A DNA stretch of 8,233 nt. Origin: Desulfatitalea sp. (GTDB taxonomy: Bacteria; Desulfobacterota; Desulfobacteria; Desulfobacterales; Desulfosarcinaceae). A program made the translations under genes and the position numbers. The notes under the pieces were generated by a model. That model was not told where the DNA came from. It saw only the letters and a program-made list of their open reading frames with translations, and searched no databases. Numbering within the stretch: the stretch's first letter is position 1; each line of letters opens with the position of its first letter. This document shows, piece after piece, positions 1 through 5,781 of the stretch. Location: positions 1 through 8,233 of the forward strand of contig JAGTVD010000577.1 in NCBI GenBank assembly GCA_018224505.1. Direction: 5' to 3'.

Positions 1-1315
1 GCCAGGCAAAGCTGCGGTACACCCGGCCATCGGGCCGCGAAAGGGTCGCCTGAACGGGTTGGGAGGTGACCTGGCGGCCGTCGTGATCGCGCAGCAGGGC
101 ATTGATCACCACGGTCTCACCGGGCCGGTAGAGGTCGCGAGGGGCATATACGAACAACTCCAGCGGGCGCTGGGGACGTGCCGGCAACCCGAACTCACTC
201 AGATCGAGCGCCGGGCGCTGCAGGGAGACCAGCGCCAACTGCCGGTTTTTGCGGGCCAGTACCAGGGTGCCGTTGGGCTCCGCCCCTTCGAACACCACCG
301 CCCCCTGTTGATCGCTGACGGCACTGCGCAACACCGTGCCACGGGCGTCCAACAACTCGATTGCCACCCCCCCATCGGCCTTGGCATCGGCCAACCCGTG
401 CACCCAGGCCAACATTTGGGTTTCGTACCGGCGCACGTGCAACCCGAGGTCGCTGACCGTGAACCAGGTGGTGGCGTACTGCCAGGGGTAGTCCCCGGCC
501 GCCTTCATCACGGCCACCCATACCCCGGGTGTTTCCAAAGGCTTCAATCCCTGCATGGGCAGCAGGTGGCGCCGGCGATGGTTGGGTTCGACCCCCAGGT
601 CGAACCGCGCACTGTATATCAGCGCCGCGATCTGTTGCAACTGCTGAATATCGGACTGATGGTTGCCCGGGGGGCTGGCGACAAAGGCGCTTATCCGGTC
701 CTCCCGCACCTGCCAGAGGTCCAGATCCACGGCAGCCACATTCACCGCTTCGATCTCCAGCCCATCGGTCAGCCGAGGTGAAAGCTGTGCGCCGCGGCTG
801 GTAAAGCGCACCATGGGCGGCAACGCCGCGGTGGTCACCGTTCGGGTATGCGAATCGGCGAGCAGTGCGCCGGTGATGGCGGCCAACCCCTGGGCAACGC
901 GCACCTGGTAACGGGATTCCGGCAGGACAAATGGGAAAATGGCTACCATGGCCGCCCCATCGAGGATCCAACCGCCTTGCATCGGCTGCCCCCGTTCGTC
1001 CATCACGCTCAGGTGGTGATCCAGGACTGCTTCCGGATCCAATGGCACGGAAAAACCGACCGCCAGCGCCGGAGCCCCGTTCCACTCGCGCTCATCGATC
1101 CGCAGCACCTGGAACGGCGTTTGCGCAAAATCCCTGCGCGCCTGCTCCCGGTCGATGACCGGCGCCGCTTCCTTTTGTTCCAAATGAGATGCAGGCGGCG
1201 CCGATCCCGTGGCCACCGTCGCAGGATCCGGCCTTTCGCCGCAAGCGGCGAGGAGAACGAAGACGATACAAAGCAGCCAAACAAAACGAAACCGTTGCGA
1301 TGGCGTCGGCATCAT
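1..1315 (-). CDS. Alpha-2-macroglobulin-like lipoprotein, N-terminal part (3' end beyond window)
   Basis: Open without a stop for 438 codons from ATG 1315 (a second ATG follows at 1312) to the window edge. The N-terminus is a lipoprotein signal peptide: a basic stretch (QRFRF), a hydrophobic core (VWLLCIVFVLL), then the lipobox LAAC with Cys25 as the predicted lipidated residue. Family features follow: the segment YQVRVAQGL and a PPMVRF strand of the first macroglobulin domains, WFTVSDLGL near residues 284-292, and LYRPGE at 395-400, the hallmark of the MG2 domain. Bacterial alpha-2-macroglobulins are periplasmic, membrane-anchored proteins thought to trap foreign proteases, often encoded with a penicillin-binding protein of the PbpC type. 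Full-length members have about 1,500-1,900 residues, so only about a quarter is visible; the thioester (CxEQ) region and any pbpC neighbour would lie off the left edge. Family assignment is strong; whether it is a thioester-active member cannot be judged. Confidence 0.88.
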   Translation of the reverse strand, partial: MMPTPSQRFRFVWLLCIVFVLLAACGERPDPATVATGSAPPASHLEQKEAAPVIDREQARRDFAQTPFQVLRIDEREWNGAPALAVGFSVPLDPEAVLDHHLSVMDERGQPMQGGWILDGAAMVAIFPFVLPESRYQVRVAQGLAAITGALLADSHTRTVTTAALPPMVRFTSRGAQLSPRLTDGLEIEAVNVAAVDLDLWQVREDRISAFVASPPGNHQSDIQQLQQIAALIYSARFDLGVEPNHRRRHLLPMQGLKPLETPGVWVAVMKAAGDYPWQYATTWFTVSDLGLHVRRYETQMLAWVHGLADAKADGGVAIELLDARGTVLRSAVSDQQGAVVFEGAEPNGTLVLARKNRQLALVSLQRPALDLSEFGLPARPQRPLELFVYAPRDLYRPGETVVINALLRDHDGRQVTSQPVQATLSRPDGRVYRSFAW

Positions 1316-1322
1316 GGCGGTA

Positions 1323-1328
1323 CTCCTT
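1323..1328 (-). promoter_or_regulatory. Ribosome binding site of the alpha-2-macroglobulin-like gene
   Basis: Read on the minus strand, AAGGAG lies 7 bases before ATG 1315. This supports that start over internal ones and places the signal peptide at the true N-terminus. Confidence 0.75.
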
Positions 1329-1356
1329 GAAGGATTCGCGTGAAAGGTTTGATTAA

Positions 1357-1380
1357 ACCCCAATGTTGCAACATTGGGGT
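1357..1380. repeat. Perfect 24-bp palindrome, possible operator
   Basis: The half site ACCCCAATGTTG (1357-1368) is followed without spacer by its exact reverse complement CAACATTGGGGT (1369-1380). The dyad lies 42-65 bases upstream of the minus-strand start, in what is probably the promoter or 5' leader of that gene. A zero-spacer perfect dyad with an AT-rich core and G/C ends fits a homodimeric regulator site; no regulator is assigned. There is no T-run on either side, so it does not look like an intrinsic terminator. An RNA hairpin in the 5' leader is the alternative. Confidence 0.7.
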
Positions 1381-1457
1381 AAACGCATCAGCGGCAGCAC
1401 TGTTGCCCTGGAATCAAGCGCGGATGTTTTTTGGCAGCGCTGCCGGTTGCGAAAATC

Positions 1458-1466
1458 TTTTATCCC
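1458..1466 (-). promoter_or_regulatory. Possible extended -10 promoter for the minus-strand gene
   Basis: On the minus strand the sequence TGGGATAAA combines a TGn extension with a -10-like GATAAA (4 of 6 to TATAAT). No good -35 lies at the right distance (CTTTAT is the nearest). If used, transcription would start near 1450 and the 24-bp palindrome would lie in the 5' leader. This is a weak pattern match. Confidence 0.22.
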
Positions 1467-1515
1467 AGCACACAGAACTAATAAAGCACAATCAATAAAA
1501 ACTGAAAGAAAACGC

Positions 1516-1545
1516 TTGACACTTTTGCGCGCGTGTTGGTAAGAA
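1516..1545 (+). promoter_or_regulatory. Sigma70-type promoter of the ilv operon
   Basis: A perfect TTGACA -35 box (1516-1521) is followed after 18 bases by TAAGAA (1540-1545), a weak -10 matching 3 of 6 positions. The stretch before it (about 1478-1514) is strikingly A-rich for this genome, like an UP element. Transcription would begin near 1551-1554, just before the Shine-Dalgarno sequence of the leader peptide, so the spacing fits a leader transcript of about 200 bases. The -35 is convincing; the exact -10 is less certain. Confidence 0.6.
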
Positions 1546-1572
1546 GCCTTTTACTTGCTTAGGAAAGCCATA

Positions 1573-1662
1573 ATGAAACGCCATTTTGCCCGCTACATTC
1601 TTATTAGCCTTATCATTCTCGTACTCGGTGTCATTAGCGGCACCGGGTCAAAGGGGCGATAA
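1573..1662 (+). CDS. ilvL: ilv operon leader peptide (29 aa, Ile/Leu/Val-rich attenuator peptide)
   Basis: ATG 1573 is preceded by AGGAAAG (1561-1567) at Shine-Dalgarno distance, and the frame ends at TAA 1660-1662. The peptide begins MKRHFARY; residues 9-21 then read ILISLIILVLGVI, with five Ile (9, 11, 14, 15, 21), four Leu (10, 13, 16, 18) and two Val (17, 20): 11 control residues in 13. This is the signature of a leader peptide whose ribosome stalls when charged branched-chain tRNAs run short. It lies between the operon promoter and an intrinsic terminator placed just before ilvD, and its stop codon lies inside the antiterminator 5' arm. The symbol is given for role, by analogy with enterobacterial ilvL; homology is not claimed. 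A small hydrophobic membrane protein is the alternative but would not explain the surrounding RNA structure. Confidence 0.88.
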   Translation: MKRHFARYILISLIILVLGVISGTGSKGR

Positions 1663-1685
1663 TGGTGTAAGCAAAATCCCCGGTG
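1641..1685 (+). promoter_or_regulatory. Attenuator protector (anti-antiterminator) hairpin
   Basis: CACCGGG (1641-1647), directly after the last control codon (Ile21, 1633-1635), is exactly complementary to CCCGGTG (1679-1685). The 7-bp stem encloses the antiterminator 5' arm in its loop and overlaps the span of the antiterminator, so the two should compete. A ribosome stalled on the Ile/Leu/Val codons would cover or disrupt 1641-1647. Weaker alternatives for this role are 1581-1591 and 1608-1614, both partly complementary to 1654-1665. Confidence 0.5.
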
Positions 1686-1709
1686 AAACAAAAAACCGTT
1701 ATCCGCCCC
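1653..1709 (+). promoter_or_regulatory. Antiterminator stem of the ilv attenuator
   Basis: GGGGCG (1653-1658) pairs with CGCCCC (1704-1709), and after a single bulged C1703, ATAATGG (1659-1665) pairs with CCGTTAT (1696-1702) with one U-G wobble: 13 base pairs around a 30-base loop. The 3' arm is the same sequence that forms the 5' arm of the terminator, so the structures exclude each other. The leader peptide stop (1660-1662) lies in the 5' arm: a ribosome that completes the peptide would mask it and allow termination, while one stalled earlier leaves it free. Confidence 0.75.
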
Positions 1710-1734
1710 GAATGGCAGGTAACGGTTTTTTTTT
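1690..1734 (+). terminator. Intrinsic terminator of the ilv attenuator
   Basis: A 12-bp perfect stem pairs 1690-1701 (AAAAAACCGTTA) with 1720-1731. It continues inward through a U-G pair, a C-G pair, one C/A mismatch and three G-C pairs to a 6-base loop (1708-1713). Nine T residues (1726-1734) form the U-tract. No plus-strand gene other than the leader peptide precedes it, so it acts as a regulated terminator before ilvD rather than ending an upstream operon. Confidence 0.85.
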
Positions 1735-1742
1735 AGGAGGAG
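1735..1742 (+). promoter_or_regulatory. ilvD ribosome binding site abutting the terminator U-tract
   Basis: AGGAGGAG starts at the base immediately after the last T of the terminator and lies 9-11 bases before ATG 1752. Terminated transcripts end before it; only read-through transcripts carry it. Confidence 0.8.
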
Positions 1743-1751
1743 TGCAAAACG

Positions 1752-3422
1752 ATGAAAAGCGAACAGATTAAAGACGGTGTGGAGCGGGCCCCCCACCGGG
1801 CGCTGCTCAAGGCGTGCGGGTACACCGACAGCGAGATCCGCCGCCCTCTGATCGGCATTGCCAATTCGGCCAATACCATCATTCCGGGCCATGTGCATTT
1901 AAACACCCTGGCCGAAGCGGTCAAGGCCGGGATCTACATGGCCGGCGGCACGCCGGTGGAGTTCGGTATCATCGGCGTCTGCGACGGCATTGCCATGAAT
2001 CACGAAGGCATGAAATATTCGCTGGCCAGCCGGGAGTTGATTGCCGATTCGGTGGAGATCGTGGCCAAAGCCCACAGCCTGGACGCCTTGGTCATGATTC
2101 CCAACTGCGATAAAATCGTGCCCGCTATGCTCATGGCTGCGGCCCGCATCGATCTTCCGACCATTTTCATCAGTGGCGGCCCCATGCTGGCGGGCCGCGA
2201 TCCGCGCACCGCCGGCCGCTCCAAAATCGATCTGATCACGGTGTTCGAAGCGGTTGGTGCGGTCAAGGCGGGACGCATGGATGAAGGCGAGCTGACATCC
2301 ATCGAGAATGCCGCCTGCCCCACCTGCGGTTCATGCGCCGGGATGTTCACCGCCAACTCCATGAATTGTCTGACGGAAGCCATCGGAATGGGCCTGCCCG
2401 GCAACGGCACCATCCCTGCGGTGATGGCGGCGCGCACCCGTTTGGCCAAACAGGCGGGTATGCAGATCATGGCCCTGTGGGAAAAAGGCATCACCCCCAG
2501 CCAAATCATGACGCCCCAGGCTTTTGCCAACGCCCTGGCTGTGGATATGGCCCTTGGCTGTTCGACCAATACGGTGCTGCACATGGCCGCCATCGCCCGG
2601 GAAGCGGGCGTACCGTTCGATCTGAAGCAAATCAACACCATCAGCGGCCACATTCCCCATTTGTGCTCACTGAGCCCTGGCGGCGCTCACCATATCGAAG
2701 ACCTGGAGTATGCCGGCGGTATTCAGGCAGTACTCAAGGTGCTGACGGCAACCGGGCGTATTGACCTGACATGCATCACCGTCACCGGGCAGACGGTGGG
2801 TGAGAACATCGCGGCAGCGCGGGCCGCGAATCCTGAAGTGATTCGCCCGCTGGACAACCCGTACCATGCCACCGGCGGCCTGGCCGTACTCTACGGCAAC
2901 CTGGCCCCCGACGGTTGCGTTGTCAAGCAGACGGCCGTGCGGCCGGAGATGTTGCGCCACCAGGGACCGGCGCGGGTATTCGAATCGGAGGAGGAGGCCA
3001 CGGCAGCCATTCTCAACGGCCGCATCAAGGCAGGCGATGTGGTGGTCGTGCGTTACGAGGGCCCCAAAGGGGGACCGGGTATGCGCGAAATGCTCACCCC
3101 GACCTCGGCCATTGCCGGCATGCAACTGGACGGCCAGGTGGCCCTGCTTACCGATGGCCGCTTTTCCGGCGGCACCCGCGGTGCGGCCATCGGTCACATC
3201 TCCCCGGAAGCGGCTCAAGGGGGCCCCCTGGCCCTGGTGCACGAGGCGGATGTCATCACCATCGACATTCCGGCCAAACAGATAACACTGCAAGTGGATG
3301 AAGGGCAGATGACTGCGCGTCGCAAGGCCTGGCAACCCCCGGCACCCAAGGCGACACGGGGCTACCTGGCGCGCTATGCGGCCGCCGTCGGATCTGCTGC
3401 CGGCGGGGCGGTTTTTGAATAG
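1752..3422 (+). CDS. ilvD: Dihydroxy-acid dehydratase
   Basis: IlvD (EC 4.2.1.9) dehydrates 2,3-dihydroxy-3-methylvalerate and 2,3-dihydroxyisovalerate to the keto acids that give isoleucine and valine; it is a cytoplasmic iron-sulfur enzyme. The 556-residue protein has the usual length of the shorter IlvD group. Visible signatures are PNCDK at 117-121 (cluster ligand Cys119, metal ligand Asp120, active-site Lys121), CPTCGSCAGMFTANSMN at 189-205 (probable cluster ligand Cys195), EGPKGGPGM at 436-444, and TDGRFSGGTRG at 467-477, whose Ser472 sits at the catalytic-base position. The usual first-cluster Cys in a PCN motif is replaced by Gly (IIPGH, 43-47), while VCDGIAM (76-82) has Cys77 beside metal ligand Asp78. 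ATG 1752 follows a strong AGGAGG. It is the first structural gene behind the attenuator; 87 bases separate it from ilvB. Confidence 0.97.
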   Translation: MKSEQIKDGVERAPHRALLKACGYTDSEIRRPLIGIANSANTIIPGHVHLNTLAEAVKAGIYMAGGTPVEFGIIGVCDGIAMNHEGMKYSLASRELIADSVEIVAKAHSLDALVMIPNCDKIVPAMLMAAARIDLPTIFISGGPMLAGRDPRTAGRSKIDLITVFEAVGAVKAGRMDEGELTSIENAACPTCGSCAGMFTANSMNCLTEAIGMGLPGNGTIPAVMAARTRLAKQAGMQIMALWEKGITPSQIMTPQAFANALAVDMALGCSTNTVLHMAAIAREAGVPFDLKQINTISGHIPHLCSLSPGGAHHIEDLEYAGGIQAVLKVLTATGRIDLTCITVTGQTVGENIAAARAANPEVIRPLDNPYHATGGLAVLYGNLAPDGCVVKQTAVRPEMLRHQGPARVFESEEEATAAILNGRIKAGDVVVVRYEGPKGGPGMREMLTPTSAIAGMQLDGQVALLTDGRFSGGTRGAAIGHISPEAAQGGPLALVHEADVITIDIPAKQITLQVDEGQMTARRKAWQPPAPKATRGYLARYAAAVGSAAGGAVFE

Positions 3423-3430
3423 ATCCGCGC

Positions 3431-3473
3431 CGGGATACCGCGCATGCCCTGCGGGCGGCGAGTCAGGATCCCG
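3431..3473 (+). other. Possible structured spacer between ilvD and ilvB
   Basis: CGGGAT (3431-3436) is complementary to ATCCCG (3468-3473) and encloses a small hairpin GCCC-TGC-GGGC (3446-3456). There is no T-run, so it is not an intrinsic terminator. It could stabilise or mark a processing site in the polycistronic mRNA, but stems this short also arise by chance in GC-rich DNA. Confidence 0.25.
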
Positions 3474-3509
3474 TTTGCCGTTGACGAATAAGAAAATGGA
3501 TATCGCACT

Positions 3510-5195
3510 ATGAAACTTACAGGCGCACAAATTCTGATGGAGATCCTAAAGGAAGAAGGCGTGGACACGATCTTCGGGTTCCCCGGTGGAGCGGTCATCG
3601 ATCTCTACGACGAGCTGATGCGCAGCGGCTTGCGGCATCTGCTGGTCCGCCATGAGCAAGGCGCCGTGCATGCCGCCGATGGCTATGCGCGGGCGTCGGG
3701 CAAGGTGGGGGTCTGCCTGGTGACCTCAGGGCCGGGCGCAACCAATACCGTGACCGGCATCGCCACAGCCTATGCCGATTCGATTCCCCTGGTGATCATC
3801 ACCGGCCAGGTCCCGACCCAGCTGATCGGCAACGATGCGTTCCAGGAAGTGGACATTGTCGGCATCACCCGTCCGTGCACCAAACACAACTACCTGGTCA
3901 GCCGGGTGGAGGATCTGGCCCGGGTTCTCAAAGAAGCTTTCTACATCGCCCGCAGCGGACGACCGGGGCCGGTGCTGGTGGACATACCCAAGAACGTTGG
4001 GGCCGCCACCACCGATTATAAACCCATCGAACCGGTCAACATCAAATCTTACAAACCCACCTACCTGCCTAATATCAAGCAGATCCACAAGGCTGTGGAG
4101 TTGATCAAGGGCGCCAAACAACCGGTGATCTTCGCCGGCGGCGGCGTCATTCTGTCCAAGGCCTCAGGGGAGCTGACCACCCTGGCGCGCACCCTGCAAA
4201 TCCCGGTGACGACTTCATTGATGGGATTGGGTGCCTTTCCGGGCGATGACCCGCTGTGGCTCGGCATGCTGGGCATGCACGGCACCTACCGGGCCAACAT
4301 GACCATTTCCCACAGCGACCTGTTGATTGCCGTGGGGGTGCGCTTTGACGACCGGGTGACGGGCAAAACCGACTGCTTCGCCTGTAACGCCAAGATCGTG
4401 CATATCGACATCGACCCCACCTCCATCCGCAAAAACATAGCGGTGGCGGTGCCGGTGGTGGGCGATTGCAAGAACAGCCTGATGGAGATCAACCGGGTGG
4501 TGGCCGAAAGACAACTGGAGCAGCTTAACGCGCAACACGCCGAGTGGCTCACCCAAATCGAGACCTGGCGCAAGGAACATCGGCTGGCCTACCAGCAGCA
4601 GGATGTGATCAAGCCCCAGTATGTAGTGGAAAAACTCTATGAGTTGACCCGCGGTGAAGCCATCATCACCACCGAAGTGGGTCAAAACCAGATGTGGGCC
4701 GCCCAGTTCTATCACTTCAAGCGCCCCCAGCAATGGATCACCTCGGGCGGCCTGGGCACCATGGGCTTCGGTCTGCCGGCGGCCATCGGAGCCCAGGTGG
4801 CCTTTCCGGAGGCGACAGTGGTGGATATCGCCGGCGACGGCAGCATCCAGATGAACATCCAGGAGATGGCCACCGCCGTCCAATATGGTTTGCCCGTGAA
4901 GATCGTGATCCTCAACAACCGCTGCCTGGGAATGGTGCGCCAATGGCAGCAGCTGTTTTACGACAAACGCTACTCGCACACGCTGATGGAGCATGCGCCT
5001 GATTTCGTCAAACTGGCCGAAGCTTTTGGCGCCAGTGGCCTGCGGGCGGTGCATCCGGACGAGGTCGAGACCGTTCTGGCCAAGGGGTTGGCCACGGCGG
5101 GCCCGGTGATTATGGAGTTCCTGGTGGACAACGAGGAGTGCGTCTACCCCATGGTGCCTGCGGGCAAACCCATTACCGATATGTTGCTGGTGTAA
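3510..5195 (+). CDS. ilvB: Acetolactate (acetohydroxyacid) synthase, catalytic subunit
   Basis: The large subunit of acetohydroxyacid synthase (EC 2.2.1.6) uses thiamine diphosphate to condense pyruvate with pyruvate or 2-ketobutyrate, the first common step to valine/leucine and isoleucine. At 561 residues it has normal family length. Seen in order: FGFPGG (22-27), catalytic Glu49 in VRHEQGAVHAADGYAR, TSGPGATN (72-79), FQEVDIVGITRPCTKHNY (111-128), the FAD-domain segment VGVRFDDRVTG (275-285), and the thiamine diphosphate/metal motif GDGS (442-445) ending at NN (469-470). MVRQWQQLFY (475-484) keeps Trp479, equivalent to the residue that favours 2-ketobutyrate in E. coli AHAS II. An in-frame TAA at 3489-3491 leaves ATG 3510 as the only reasonable start, although its ribosome site is weak (GGA, 9 bases upstream). 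The stop lies three bases before ilvN. Confidence 0.97.
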   Translation: MKLTGAQILMEILKEEGVDTIFGFPGGAVIDLYDELMRSGLRHLLVRHEQGAVHAADGYARASGKVGVCLVTSGPGATNTVTGIATAYADSIPLVIITGQVPTQLIGNDAFQEVDIVGITRPCTKHNYLVSRVEDLARVLKEAFYIARSGRPGPVLVDIPKNVGAATTDYKPIEPVNIKSYKPTYLPNIKQIHKAVELIKGAKQPVIFAGGGVILSKASGELTTLARTLQIPVTTSLMGLGAFPGDDPLWLGMLGMHGTYRANMTISHSDLLIAVGVRFDDRVTGKTDCFACNAKIVHIDIDPTSIRKNIAVAVPVVGDCKNSLMEINRVVAERQLEQLNAQHAEWLTQIETWRKEHRLAYQQQDVIKPQYVVEKLYELTRGEAIITTEVGQNQMWAAQFYHFKRPQQWITSGGLGTMGFGLPAAIGAQVAFPEATVVDIAGDGSIQMNIQEMATAVQYGLPVKIVILNNRCLGMVRQWQQLFYDKRYSHTLMEHAPDFVKLAEAFGASGLRAVHPDEVETVLAKGLATAGPVIMEFLVDNEECVYPMVPAGKPITDMLLV

Positions 5196-5198
5196 TCG

Positions 5199-5696
5199 AT
5201 GAAAACGGAAAAACATACCTTGACCATGCTGGTGGATAACGAACCCGGGGTGTTGTCCCGGGTGGTGGGCCTGTTCAGCGGCCGGGGCTTCAATATCGAC
5301 AGCTTGTGCGTGGCGGAAACCATGGATCCAAAAGTGTCGCGGATCACTATCGTCACCCAGGCAAACCCGCTGTTACTCGAACAGATCGAAAAGCAATTGC
5401 GCAAACTGATCAATGTCATCAAACTGCGGGAGATGTCCGACGATCGGGCCGTCCGAAGGGAAATGGCGCTGATCTGCGTAAACGCACGCCCTGAAAGCCG
5501 GGAGGAGATCCTGCGGCTGGTCAATCTCTTCCGGGCCAAGATCATCGATGTGGCGTCCAATTATTACATCATCGAGGCCAGTGGCGATGCGGACAAGATG
5601 ACGGCCCTGATCGGACTGCTCAAGCCCATGGGCATCAAAAAAATCGCCCGCACCGGATCGGTCGCCCTCTATCGGGAGCCCAAACGCGGAATTTAA
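5199..5696 (+). CDS. ilvN: Acetolactate synthase, regulatory (small) subunit
   Basis: The 165-residue small subunit activates IlvB and confers feedback inhibition. Residues about 5-78 form the ACT domain (HTLTMLVDNEPGVLSRVVGL...) and about 85-160 the C-terminal domain typical of the IlvH/IlvN group (REMALICV, FRAKIIDVASNYYIIEASG, IARTGSVALYR). Asn14, Gly17 and Asn32 match E. coli IlvH Asn11, Gly14 and Asn29, positions where changes give valine resistance, so valine inhibition is predicted to be intact (inference). The start is three bases after the ilvB stop with no strong ribosome site, implying translational coupling that would keep subunit amounts matched. It is in the same reading frame as ilvB, separated by TAA and one further codon. 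The symbol ilvH would be equally valid. Confidence 0.96.
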   Translation: MKTEKHTLTMLVDNEPGVLSRVVGLFSGRGFNIDSLCVAETMDPKVSRITIVTQANPLLLEQIEKQLRKLINVIKLREMSDDRAVRREMALICVNARPESREEILRLVNLFRAKIIDVASNYYIIEASGDADKMTALIGLLKPMGIKKIARTGSVALYREPKRGI

Positions 5697-5767
5697 GGCA
5701 ATCACTCGGCTCTATGCGCCGATGCAATTTAACAGGTTATGCGAACCATCGCATGGCAATCCATTAA

Positions 5768-5772
5768 AGGAG
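5768..5772 (+). promoter_or_regulatory. ilvC ribosome binding site that fixes the start
   Basis: AGGAG (within AAAGGAGA) lies 9 bases before ATG 5782. An in-frame ATG at 5722 would place this site inside the coding region and add 20 residues not typical of the family, so 5782 is chosen. Confidence 0.85.
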
Positions 5773-5781
5773 ACAACGAAA

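Noticed and set aside
195..1085. Open frame of 296 codons on the minus strand, and 240 codons on the plus strand at 59-781
   Set aside because: Both overlap the alpha-2-macroglobulin-like gene in other frames. The chosen frame has a signal peptide, lipobox and MG-domain motifs; these have none.
1573..1751. T-box or metabolite riboswitch as the control element
   Set aside because: No T-box-like conserved segment was found, and the Ile/Leu/Val-rich translated frame with a competing antiterminator explains the region better.
1586..1771. 61-codon plus-strand frame across the leader and ilvD start
   Set aside because: It overlaps the leader peptide in another frame, runs through the terminator hairpin and into ilvD, and has no Shine-Dalgarno sequence.
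4215..5216. Open frame of 333 codons on the minus strand opposite ilvB
   Set aside because: Antisense shadow of IlvB; His-rich translation with no domain pattern.
5739..5754. Small hairpin ATGCG-aaccat-CGCAT between ilvN and ilvC
   Set aside because: Only five base pairs and no T-run; too weak to call a terminator or control element.
5722..5781. Twenty-residue N-terminal extension of IlvC from ATG 5722
   Set aside because: AGGAG at 5768-5772 points to ATG 5782, and the protein from there begins with the expected family N-terminus.
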